NCBI RefSeq assembly: GCF_037975245.1
Contig: NC_092569.1
Span: forward strand, 157,001 to 221,000
Source of the DNA: Apostichopus japonicus
Taxonomy: Eukaryota > Echinodermata > Holothuroidea > Aspidochirotida > Stichopodidae
DNA: 64,000 nt
Reading direction: 5' to 3'
A program made the translations under genes and the position numbers. Under the pieces are notes generated by a model. That model saw nothing but the letters and a program-made list of their open reading frames with translations. It was not told where the DNA came from and made no database searches. Below, in pieces: positions 31,746 through 43,530 of this stretch; position 1 is the stretch's first letter, and each line of letters begins with the position of its first letter.

Positions 31746-34328
31746 TGGTACTTAAAGTGAAAGGAACCTATTAAAGAATACAATTATTATAGAAAAAAAA
31801 TACTTGGACACATCCAACTTGAACTTTTATTGATCCATGTGTGTTGACAGTGGAATATACCAGTTAAGATCTGATATGGCAAAATATTTGCTTGTTCCAT
31901 TTCCAAGTTCAACATCAAAAACCACTCGACCTGCTAATGATTTAAATATCCCGGACACTACTATATACTTCAACTGAAGATGTACAGATAATATAAAATG
32001 CCACAACCTCCCTGAAATATGTTAGAAATTCAAGTAATTATATTACCTCATGCTTATCATCACCTGTCAAAACCTTTCTCATTGCTTAGAGAGGTAATTG
32101 TCCAACATAACTGTTAAATGTCTGGCAATGATTGGAGTGAGTTTCCTTATCACCTTTGAGCATTCATGGTGGAGTCCTGAGAAAACAACATGCACAGCTT
32201 TACTACATTGCAGACAACAGTGAAGCAAATAGCAGCACAGTGTTTAAATAAATTGACTTTGACACTAAGACCATCTGTGGTAAACTGTTTCAAGTAAACA
32301 TACTCAAAGCAGTCAAAAAATAATGTACATCAGGAAACAATTTAAAATACTAATAATCATGACTAAATACAAAATGAAATCAGTTCATAAATCTTCAGAT
32401 AATTGTTCGTGAGTTATAACCTCTTAAAGGCAAACAAATGAAAAAGCAGCATTTTATTATTGGTGAACTTAAATGTTGACAATATATTATTAACTTCACA
32501 CACACATGTATATACATATAGTGTCGGCATATAAAGCGGGAGGCCCAAGTTTGAATCCCGGTATATATGTATATATTTTATATAATTTGATATTATTTGT
32601 CATTAATAATAAATAATATTTACAAACAATAGTATTATTTTATTAACATTTTATGAATTGTGATATTAATAATTAATTCAAGTACTTTAATAGAAAACAT
32701 AAAGAGGAGTTGATCTGAAAATCTAGACACACACAGACATAATAACACACCAAACTGTACCAAATGAATATGGTACCAAATGAATATTGCACCAAATATT
32801 TGACTCCTGAACCAAGTAACACAGTAGTAACATGTGACACTGTTATCATTATTTGGCTTCTGAACCAAACAGAGTTGTAACATGTGACACTTATCATTTG
32901 TGAGTTGTAAAGTATGTCTATTTAATGGATCCATGGCATAGGCCATAATTCCATAATTATATGGAAAAACTTACCATATAACAAGTTACAATCTTAACTT
33001 AAAGCTTACTCGCAGTAAATAGTAGGTCAATAGTAGGTATATATAGATGCACACATTGCACACTGAACTTGTAACCAATCTTTGCAAACACTTTGCATAC
33101 TGCTACCAAACTATAACCTATGCAAGCCTCCTAATTTCATTCCTTTATATGAACTTGTCCTCGTAGTAAAACCTCTGATTAATTTACTAACATTGAAAAC
33201 ACTAATTTGTTGCATGTTTCAACATTTTAAGATTAGTTTTCTCGCATGTTACTTTGCAATGTTGCCAGTAGTAGTGCCACAAGCTACAGGAACTAAGTCT
33301 ATATTCTAGTCTATTTCACTGTTTTCATAAATGTGCAATCCACGATAACCATGGACATATTTTCTTAACTCTTTGTTTCATTTGTCACCTAAACCTGTGT
33401 GAGTCCTTTTTCTATTAGTTTAATGCATCACACAGATGTTCTTTAAGTTATAGGATGAGCACTGTATGTGGGTTGATTTAACTAATAAGACAAAGACTGT
33501 AATTCTTTTCTTTGCCTGGTTATGCTAGGCTTTAAGTGAACAATTTGTTTTTCCCTTCGTGCAATCATGGCCGGGTGTCCCAACTGCAATTCATGATTTA
33601 AGTAATTTCCAATATTGCAACATGCTCACATTACAAAAATTCCTATACACATACTAATACAATGTGTGAATCATCCCTTGCTGTGGTAATCTATCTGTTG
33701 TGCTCTAAGGGACAGATTTGTTTCAAGTTTGAAAACCAAACAAGAACAATGGCATGTTGTAGTCCCTATATGATATCACATATGATTCCATGATGTCTTC
33801 TCTGAGTGAAGACTGTAGTTGGGCCAATCAGTTTCTTTTAAACAGTTTGGATCTTGTAACTTCAATTTTCCTCTAGAAGGTGCAGACTATGTGTCAACCT
33901 GACTTTGTGTCGACCTGACTATGTATCAACCTGACTATGTGTCAACATGACTATGTGTCAACCTGGCTATGTGTCAACCTGGCTATTTAAGACAAGCTTA
34001 ATTGCTTAAAAGGATGACTTAGTGCACAAATTTATATTGGATATGTTATAGACAACTCCCATTAGTGAAAGTTAAATGTCTCCTCTGAGAACTTTCCACA
34101 CTTTTTCAGTGTTAGAAATCACGTCATCCTTAGCCGCCAGTTGTTTGAGCTACAAGATTTAAAATCTTGAAAACCAGGAATGACATAGAAAAGTAACCTA
34201 TTTTTCAAGGTTAAAGTTGAATATGAATTTAACAAACCAACACTAACTGTCAGCTGTAAGTCATCCTTCCAACTACAGAGTAAATGAACATCTTAAGAGA
34301 CAACCCCTTGGAAGTCTCACAGTGAATG
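31746..34328. other. Intergenic, no gene seen
   Basis: No conserved frame is visible. It contains a fragment near 32521-32565 (GGAGGCCC then TTTGAATCCCGG) that resembles the T-arm half of a tRNA-derived repeat, and a 16 bp tandem repeat, about six copies of GACTATGTGTCAACCT, at 33884-33986. Part of the right side is presumably the 3' UTR of the minus-strand TMEM68-like gene. Confidence 0.5.
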
Positions 34329-37300
34329 TCATAAAAACCTCTCCAAAAAGGCATTAAGAATATTTCCTGGAATTTTCTGATGTTTCTTGATTAAAAGTTC
34401 TATTCCCTCCTTGGTCTGTGGAAACAAGAATGAGGCAGTATGCATTATATGTAAAGCAAAATATTCCACTTAAAGCAATTTTGTGCCAAACCCTGTTGGG
34501 AAGGATTAAACAAATAAAGACACTGTAGATCAACTGTTCTCATTAAATGTTCTACCAGAGCAAATAGAAAAACAGTAGTTGGTGCTGAGAGCTAGACAGT
34601 TGAAATACTTAGATTATTGTGGAATGTGCAGCTGAGGATCAACAAACAAGGAACAAGTACTTAATACCCTTACATCATATTATAATACAATGACTCCAAA
34701 CTCAAACACCATTCTTGCTTATAAATGACAATGTTCAATTTTAAATGGTTTTGTTTAGTTTTTTTTTTTAATTCTGAAATAAAAGCTCTCTTTTTCCAAT
34801 AGCACATGCAAGGGGTGAGCTTTTGCGATTTAGCTTTACCCCAGCAGAGGAATTATGTGTACAATTGGTGGGTAGAGGGATACATAATTTATCCTAAATT
34901 CAGTCATTTTTAAAAGCAGTAGTCAAATAATGTCAGAAGGCAAGAAATGTGGAATTCCACTTTCACGTAAGTTTTCACTCCTTAGGAAAAAAGTTACCTG
35001 TGATGTTAACTGTTTAGCACTGATTCCCTCTTGGTATGGAATTGGTTTCCCTATATAAGTTCTGAAAGGAGAATAGTGTGAGATGCTTACAGGCATGCAT
35101 CCAGTCAAAAGACTATTCAAGCTACAGATACACCAACTACAACAGATAGGCAAAGTTAGCAGGCCTCCAAGTGTTAATTAATACTGTTTTCTTTATGTTT
35201 TAACATCTGTTCAAACCCTTTACTAAAACAGCTTAATACAAGCCAGTGGAGGCCTTGCAACCAACCTACATCTTTTGAACTGAATATATTTATTAATGGC
35301 TTGCAATAATCTCCCGTTCTTATTTGTCTTCCTCTGAAGAACTGATCTAATGGTCTGTGTAACTATTAGACTACAAGGTCCAGTCACTTTCACTGATGAA
35401 ACTCAACTGTTTATAGGTTAATTGTCAAAAATTAAAAGTGGTATAGAAATAGAACCTGGACTGATAGAAGTGATTTATAATGGTCTACAGCAACTCAAAT
35501 TATCTTTGTTCCTCATCCTTTAATACTAAAGCTACATCAGTACTCTCCTCAAAATTAAACCTGCTAATATTGTTCCAAGACATTGGAAATAGGATACTGT
35601 GACAATTTTACTGCCTGAGAGTCAACCAACTAAGTTTGAAATGTGTGTTAGTTGAGTTTTAGTAGAGACTTAGTAACATCGTACCAGGCTTCAAAGCTCT
35701 GATGTAAATCTTAAACACTGATTTATACCTCCACTTGACTGGAAAGCCTCCGTAGATTGGAACCACTGGTAGTCGTGTCTTCTCGTAGAGCCACGCAAAG
35801 AACGGTTTAAATAATCCCAGAGACCGAAAGCCTTCTCTGCAATTCTGTGTAAACACTGGAATGATAGGCTGTAAATAAACAAAATGGCTTTAACTCTGTC
35901 AATTATTATCCATTAGTGTTGCATTTGTAGAGTAATAATTGAATACATTTAACCACTTTATGCCATGGGTTACATAATTAACTTAACAAAATTAAGACCT
36001 GCTAGACCCTTATCATTATAGCTGCCAGGGGCATGCTCACACTATGCACTCCCTAATTCTCCCCACTCTCCTTTGCCAGGAGCACTGCATGTGTGAATGT
36101 TACTATTACCACAAGCTACAAAGATTTGTTTATATTAACCAACAATGTTTAAACAATTTCTTGAATATTTGATTGGCTGGATGAATTTGAATGATAACTG
36201 AGCACACTCACCACTTTAGCCTCGATTGCACATTTTGCAAAACCAACCCTGTTACCCCAGATTAAGTGATAGTTGGAGTCACTGAAGAAAGCCTCTCTTA
36301 CGCCTCCTGGTGCTACCGCCACCACATTGCCCTCTTGAAGAAACTCTGTGCACTCTTCAATGGTTCCTGATGTTACATTAAAGACTTGAAGGAGAAGTTT
36401 GAAGCCTGTTGAATGAAACAGTTCAATGGTACTTTTATAAACATATAAACTGACAATCTATCAAGCTCCCTTCAATGGTACGTGTAGAAACTGAACATGT
36501 ATCAAGTATTATTTAATGTTACGTGTGATGGTGGCCAAATATTTTTTAAGTTTTCACAACATGTCCATCACTTTGACCCTATATTGAAATGGACAGAGGA
36601 TGGGTTTCAGTGCAGGGCAGAGTGTTATGTGTTGTAGGTAGATGAAAGCTAATGGTTTTCTACATACATGTGCTTTATATAACTGGAATAAAGGATGCAT
36701 CTACAACCATCATCTACAAGTTTTTACATGAATCACTGAGTGGATAGAAACCTAGTCCATTTCAGTCTGAGCAACCAATGTGGATGCTCTTACAGGTACC
36801 AAGAGTATTTATTGACTTTTAATCCTCCATATGGCTGCCATTATGGAAGGCTAAAATAACACCATCAAATGTCTCACAAAAGAAATACATTCAAAATTTT
36901 GCAGTAAAGGAGGTGCCATAATTTACCTGTGAGAGTAACCATCCTTTCTAATATTTCGGGAGATACAGAACAAGCAATCTAAATGGCAAACAGCATTGGT
37001 CCTACTGTACATTTAGAAAGAAACTTATGATGGCAATTTGAAATCATAAAGGAAAGCCAGAATATTGATGTTTGTTGAATTCAATAGAAAGGCATGAAAT
37101 GACTACAAACTTGAAAAGTGCACGCAACTAAAATGGGAATCAGTATTGACACAATATGTTTTGATTACTCCACAATTACCTGGGATGTAATACATAAATC
37201 TATCTCCTATGACTACCATTGCCCGTCCTTTCTTAATGAAGATTGATGCCATCATGTAGTAAAAATCAACAGGTATGGCACCGTGGTAGTAACAAAACAC

Positions 37301-37979
37301 AGCAGGGCCCTCTGACGGAAAGTTTTCCAACCCATGGATCTCGTATCCTGCGAAAGAAAAATATTCATGAAAGTGTTCACGAAGTCAGGAATTTGAAGGT
37401 TTTCCCACACATAATCACTCAATAAATGTTGTAATCTAAATTATATAATTAAAGGATGAAGTAACCTGCCACACTGAAAACAAAGAAATGTTTCCGTTGG
37501 CTTACTGTTCACCATACATGTGCAATATTGCTTCAATTAATTTCTAGTTATTTATTGTTCTTACTGTAATTCTCACCATGCCAGATCTTGCCATGACCCT
37601 CCCAAAACGTTGCCACTGTTAGTCTTGCACCATCCCAAAGACTTCTTGTGTATGCATCTTTCAGAGAATGTCTGGCTTTGTATAAATGCAGGAACAGAAT
37701 GGTTCCGTACAACATTAACAAAATCATGCATGGTAGTATGAACACCACTAACACTGGTAAGAAAAGCCAAAAGCACCATGAAATGACATCTAAATCAATT
37801 TCAGACAAAATCCCTGGCAAGTTAATTCCAATAACCAGGAGAATGGTCACGAGATGATCATAAAGTAAGAGCAGATATGGGGCTGCAATCTCCCAAACAT
37901 CTTGGAGGTAGGGTTGTACATGGCCCTGGACTTCATCTGAGATCCACCCAAGAACCTCTACCAAGGATGTGTAGTTCAT
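34329..37979 (-). CDS. tmem68: TMEM68-like membrane acyltransferase, 6 coding exons (351 aa)
   Basis: Coding exons on the minus strand: 37979-37577, 37347-37180, 36405-36212, 35868-35729, 35061-34998, 34415-34329. Splice sites are GT-AG, phases agree, and the total is 1056 nt including TGA. Two hydrophobic stretches (residues about 32-55 and 64-92) are likely membrane segments. The lysophospholipid acyltransferase-type motif HGAIPVD (His156, Asp162) and the APGGVREA block are present, followed by PIIPVFTQNCREGFRSLG and YGGFPVKWR, all typical of TMEM68. Length is close to the vertebrate protein (about 325-330 aa). The vertebrate family acts in the ER membrane and is reported to make triacylglycerol independently of DGAT1 and DGAT2. 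The chosen ATG lies 5 bp inside the first coding exon, whose acceptor AG is at 37985-37986, implying an upstream non-coding exon that I could not place. The gene is convergent with xylose isomerase. Confidence 0.93.
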
Positions 37980-38095
37980 GAAATCTGTTATTGTTAAAAT
38001 AGTAAAATAAAAAGTTACTTCTTTCATAAACAGCATAACCTTACTTCGATTATCATAGTATTATTATTCAATGAATTGAGCATTCTGATGCTGAG

Positions 38096-38149
38096 CCTAT
38101 TGTTAGGTCTTATCTAGTGTCTAGACTTTAGATAAGACCTAACAATAGG
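38096..38149. repeat. Perfect 21 bp inverted repeat (hairpin)
   Basis: The arms 38096-38116 and 38129-38149 are exact reverse complements, beginning CCTATTGTTAGGTC, separated by 12 nt. It sits about 110 bp upstream of the first coding exon of the TMEM68-like gene, in its 5' intron or leader. It could be the remains of a small foldback element or a cruciform-forming site. No function can be assigned. Confidence 0.85.
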
Positions 38150-38908
38150 TTGGTATGTTGGACTGTACACTAACTACTCAGTACAGCTGAACTGAGTGGT
38201 AAGTGTAGTCTTACATGGTTTGATATATGGATTACACACTTAAGAGCCTATTCCTCTCCAGTCTAAAGTCTACCACCAACTCTACACACCTTACAACCAT
38301 GTTCACTTTTGATATACTACCATACCAACGTACGCACGAACTTTCTATACATAAAAGCTGCACAATTAGCCTACCTAGTTACAAATGTTTCACTCAGTCT
38401 CAGCTCAGTCCAGTCAGTGTACAGTACATTTCATTGACCTATGATCCGACAAAACAAATCGTGACTAGCCTAGATAAGTTAACATGATTTACCATGTCAA
38501 AATATATAAATCCTGCCCATATATACAATATTACCATTATTCTTCCTGGGAAACAAATTTACGCAGCCAGGTCGAACATAGGCCTAACTAAACAATACAC
38601 TATAATACTATAGTAGCTATTGTACAGACTAGGCCTACCTAGCATATATGTTGCAATACTTGTGGATACAGGTAAGCTACTCTAACGTTCTACCCTATAT
38701 ATTTAACAAGAACAATTGGCATTTCTGTCCAAACCAAAGAATTTAACAATTACTTTCTAGTGATAAATAAAATTGCACGTTTCGTCAAAACTACGGTTCG
38801 TCTAGACAAGCGTGATTGAAGAGTAGGTGTTTGGCGACCTTCCATAAGAATTCAGGCATACAAGATAGTCTGCGCGAAAGCTTCTGCAGAAATTTCAAGG
38901 CACTTATA

Positions 38909-38940
38909 ACAGGGAGTTGTTATGGAACAACTCCCTGGTA
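38909..38940. repeat. Small hairpin CAGGGAGTTGT...ACAACTCCCTG
   Basis: An 11 bp perfect stem, CAGGGAGTTGT against ACAACTCCCTG with a short TATGGA loop. A degenerate relative occurs at 52709-52738 (AGGGAGTTGT...CAGCTCCCT). Possibly the termini or solo end of a dispersed element. Confidence 0.55.
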
Positions 38941-39135
38941 TACTGCAGAGTAGATCGGACAACAGGTAGACAAGAAGTGTAGCCTCACATTTATGTCGCT
39001 TTCATACAACTCCCAAAACTTTGTTTATTTCAATTTCTAACAGATGAACATTAAAAAAAACGGTCTCAACTCCCATGACTGATGTAGGTAGGGGTACTGT
39101 AGAACAGCTAGAAGGAAGGGTCAAAGGCGAATGAG

Positions 39136-40215
39136 CAGTGGCGGCGGAACCGGGGGGGCTTGGGGGGGCTCAGCCCCCCCCAATAAAAAAGTTGAGGGGG
39201 CAAATGCATGATAAGCCCCCCCAATATTTACCAAGGCTCCGAAACGTGCATCTGCCCATTTTTCAATGCATACTTGTCGATCTGTCCGATGCACACGTAT
39301 ACTATACAGGTGTAATAATTTTAGTAAATGCTGGGGGACCCTCGGCCCGTCCCCTGGCTATAGACCACATTGTCACCCCAACCGCTTCTTCACGCCCCGT
39401 GAAAAGTGGTAGCAGTGAGTGTGAGTACCGGTAAGCTCAACACAACTTCGTCTTAGGCCAATGACTTGCCTCATTTCAGCCAGTTCTCCAACATCTCCTT
39501 ACTCAGTGGCGAAGCGTCCATACAGTCAGGGGCGGATGCCCCCACCCCCTGACGGACTCAAATAGACTGCTGGTGCCCTTTTCAGCTTTTCACTACTTTT
39601 AACTTATTCGCGATTATTGACTATTTTATTGCGCTCTCATCTATCTATTGACATTTGTCATATTCTGTTGGTGTAATTTTCCGACAAAATGGCCACGACA
39701 CCTATTTATTCTCCGTTTATCTGCAAATTAGCAAGGCCCGGAGAGGGTCATTTCCTGCAATCTAGGGAGTATCTTTACTCAAAAAATTTCTGTACGCTCC
39801 GCGCCAACCTGTGGTGGCGCTCCGCTTAGATAGTGTCGAAAGTGCCCCTACAGACCATTCTTGCCCCCCCCCGACCAATACCCCTAGCTCCGCCACTGCC
39901 CTTACTACACTCAAAAAACGTCTTTGCGAGAACACTACGAGTAATAGCTACTCTCTTAAAACACCATCGGATATACAAATAACAATGTTTTTACAGACTT
40001 TTACGTGTAATCTGAGAAATTGCAGGCTTGAGACCCATATTTTAGGGCTAGGTATTCGAAGCATAAAACACTCGGGAAGTGCCGTTTCCGGCCATCTGGG
40101 GGTTTGAAAAAACCCAAAATTTTCTTCTACGCTCCGCGCCAACCAATGGTGGCGCTCCGCTTAGATAGTCTCCACACATTAGCCCCCCAATAATTTTTCC
40201 GTTCCGCCGCGCCTG
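39136..40215 (-). mobile_element. hAT-like MITE (CAGTGGCGGCGGAAC ends), interrupted by a nested MITE
   Basis: The left end starts CAGTGGCGGCGGAACC and the right end closes GTTCCGCCGCGCCTG. The 8 bp direct repeat CGAATGAG flanks it at 39128-39135 and 40216-40223. After removal of the nested element (39504-39898 plus one target copy) it would be about 677 bp, close to the 654 bp relative at 62434-63087. That relative shares its inner segment in the opposite orientation (CCGGAAAC-G/A-GC, CTTCCCGAGTGTT, GCGGAGCGCCACCA). No open frame of note. Confidence 0.85.
39504..39898. mobile_element. Nested MITE (395 bp) inside 39136-40215
   Basis: Starts CAGTGGCGAAGCGTCC and ends AGCTCCGCCACTG. The flanking octamers TCCTTACT (39496-39503) and CCCTTACT (39899-39906) match at 7 of 8 positions. 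It carries its own copy of the CTCCGCGCCAACC/GGTGGCGCTCCGCTTAG segment also found in the host element, so host and insert belong to related families. Confidence 0.7.
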
Positions 40216-40830
40216 CGAATGAGTGATTTGAGAAGGGCCTGCAGGGACTCTCCAGACGCTAAAAGGTGCATTCTGATGAATGCTATAATTTAAATAAGGT
40301 CTACAGCGTACTGAACTCTCGATTTTGTGTGCGGTTCAAAGCGGGTGCGCAATTAACCTTATCATGCAGTGGCCCCAAATGCTTACAGATCTCTAATATT
40401 AATTTGTGCTTTAAACTTGCTAAGAGTGAACACATGCAAGAAGTATCTAAAAACAGGTTGCAGCTTCCTTGTTATTTGTCCCTGGACCCCCACTTAAGGA
40501 TTATCCATACATTCCAGAGAAATTGAATTCCTCTTTCAGAATCTCTCGCATCGACAGTTGCGCTACGAGAGAGCAAGGAATTAATATTTTAATAAATCAG
40601 CAGGGTCCAGGGCTCCAACAACTAGGTCATTCTCACATCTATTATACACGCAAATTGTACTGCAAATCTGCCAATTATTTCCGCTATAGTAGAGATGAAT
40701 GGCATCGAACTTGATAGGAAGCCTGGATATCAAGTATATTTGACTTGAATAAGACGGGAAAAGTAAGATGGAAGACATTTTGATACTCACATCAAAACGC
40801 ATATACTAGGCTGGCCATGAATAGCCTACT

Positions 40831-41066
40831 CAGCAAACACAAAAACGTTTTTTGTCTTTTGTTTTGATAACGTTATTTGTGGTGTAATAAATAATATCAC
40901 GAAAAGGTTTTCAGGCTATTATTTCAAAACATTTTTTAGTTTAAACATTAATATAACCTTAATATCTCGCAAAAAGGTTAGCCGACGTTTTTATAGCACC
41001 ACGTTTAACGTTATAAAAACATATTTTAGAGGCTCTTTTAAAAATGATAACGTTTTGTGTTTGCTG
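40831..41066. mobile_element. Short MITE with CAGCAAACAC ends
   Basis: The termini CAGCAAACACAAAAACGTTT (40831-40850) and, in reverse, AACGTTTTGTGTTTGCTG (41049-41066) are inverted repeats. The core is AT-rich with several AACGTT motifs. TACT is present beside both ends and may be a short target duplication. Non-coding. Confidence 0.65.
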
Positions 41067-42455
41067 GGTACTAAGAGGTTTTGAAAACCAAATATCATGA
41101 TCGTTGCATATGATCTGTGGTCTACTTTTCATCATAACTGAAAACTCTACAGAAAGCTCTGTTTTGGACCGTCACATGATGACAAAATATTTGTCCTGAG
41201 CAACTTTGGTTCACTGCCATTCAAACGTTATATATCCACAACATTTCAGTACTTTTGGACAAACGCTCTTCCGATGCAAGGATATAGAATTTTTTACATT
41301 TTCAGAAAATGACCTCTAATGACCTTGATCAATGACCTTCATATATATATAACTTAATTCACACAAACCACTCACGAAATTTCAGCTACATCGAATGAAA
41401 AATGACGATAGGCATCCATTCAAACACGGTGGTGAAACGGTTACAGAATTTCAGTAGAATCTCACGATCGCTATAGCTCAGCTGAAAGCTCTCAGCTAAG
41501 CTAACATGAAGTCTTCGCCCCTGGTTACCTTAATCAAGGGTGGCCGCGATATTCGTCCCTCTGCATATCGCGTGTCTAACAGCTGGACACACGATGCCAA
41601 TAGACACATTGAAATACATACAATTTCGTACTGAAGGCCTGTACACTTTGAATGAGTTTTCCCAACCAAAGTCCTTTGTCAACGAAGTAATGAAAACGAT
41701 TAGAAATCAGTTGAAAGAATCTCACGTAAGTTTATACATTCCACTAACTCATTCTATTCCATTCTTCAGGACCGAGTCACTATACTCTCCTTCCATCATC
41801 AATTCCTTCACACACTACATTTAGTTTTGCTTAGTAACTTCTGAGAAGTCAGTTTTAAGTTACTATGGGCAAGTTGGGTGGTTATTTCCGGAGCTGTTCT
41901 GGATGGCGAGATGCGAGAGTCTGGTTTTCGTGAGACATTACGGTAAGTTCTTTTGAGTAACTGTAGATATAATGGGGCTATCGTTTTGTTTGTAGCCTGA
42001 AGGAATGAGTTTTAGGTATTCCTTGGGATATAAAATATTGATATTTCAGGAATTTATTTAAAATACTTGAGTTAACACACATAGGTGATTGGCCCATTCC
42101 ATCGAATAACATCACTTACAAATATACTTATATAACTTACATGTTTAATTACATAACTATCAGCATCACACACACACACCCTTTAAAATATAACGTTCTA
42201 TGACTGTTGAGAACCCCCCTCCCCCCCCCCCTCCCCTTTCAATTTTATTTCAGAGTAGCCTACTTTTGCTGACGGGGTGATCGTTATAAAGTGACGTTGC
42301 GGTGATCCTGCTCACGCAACTTGATCAAACAGTCTTCGAACAGTCTTCATTTTACCTCAACTTGTAATAGTTTCTGCGACGCATATTCATACTACTTTTA
42401 TTCTCATAGATACTTTCAAGAAAAGTCCGCCAACACAGAGAACCAAATCCTATAG

Positions 42456-43530
42456 TCACGCTTTTACGGCATCTAAGAGCCTGGGCACGGAAACCAATAT
42501 ACCAGTCCTTTTACGGCATCTAAGAGCCTGGGCACGGAAACCAATATACCAGTCACGCCTCTACGGCATCTAAGAGCTTGGGCACGGAAACCAATATACC
42601 AGTCCTTTTACGGCATCTAAGAGCCTGGGCACGGAAACCAATATACCAGTCCTTTTACGGCATCTAAGAGCCTGGGCACGGAAACCAGTCCAGTCACGCC
42701 TCTATGGCATCTAAGAGCCTGGGCACGGAAACCAATATACCAGTCCTTTTACGGCATCTAAGAGCCTGGGCACGGAAACCAATATACCAGTCACGCCTTT
42801 ACGGCATCTAAGAGCCTGGACACGGAAACCAATATACCAGTCACGCCTCTATGGCATCTAAGAGCTTGGGCACGGAAACCAATACCAGTCACGCCTTTAC
42901 GGCATCTAAGAGCCTGGGCACGGAAACCAATATACCAGTCCTTTTACGGCATCTAAGAGCCTGGGCACGGAAACCAATCCAGTCACGCCTGTATGGCATC
43001 TAAGAGCCTGGGCACGGAAACCAATCCAGTCACGCCTCTACGGCATCTAAGAGCCTGGGCACGGAAACCAATACCAGTCAAGCCTTTACGGCATCTAAGA
43101 GCTTGGGCACGGAAACCAATATACCAGTCCTTTTACGGCATCTAAGAGCCTGGGCACGGAAACCAATATACCAGTCCTTTTACGGCATCTAAGAGCCTGG
43201 GCACGGAAACCAATACCAGTCACGCCTCTACGGCATCTAAGAGCCTGGGCACAGAAACCAATACCAGTCACGCCTGTACGGCATCTAAGAGCCTGGGCAC
43301 GGAAACCAATACCATTCACGCCTTTACGGCATCTAAGAGCCTGGACACGGAAACCAATACCAGTCACGCCTTTACGGCATCTAAGAGCCTGGGCACGGAA
43401 ACCAATACCAGTCACGCCTGTATGGCATCTAAGAGCCTGGGCACGGAAACCAATACCAGTCACTCCTGTACGGCATCTAAGAGCCTGGGCACGGAAACCA
43501 ATACCAGTCACGCCTTTATGGCATCTAGAC
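42456..43530 (+). repeat. 45-50 bp minisatellite, about 23 copies
   Basis: Units share TACGGCATCTAAGAGCCTGG and GCACGGAAACCAATA, ending in CAGTCACGCC or CAGTCCTTT. Two spacer types (with or without TATAC) account for the length variation. The 3' half is more homogeneous. The minus strand reads as an open repeat of about 16 residues (around GFRAQALRC), which is an artefact of the repeat. Intergenic between the TMEM68-like and PTCHD3-like genes. Confidence 0.95.
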
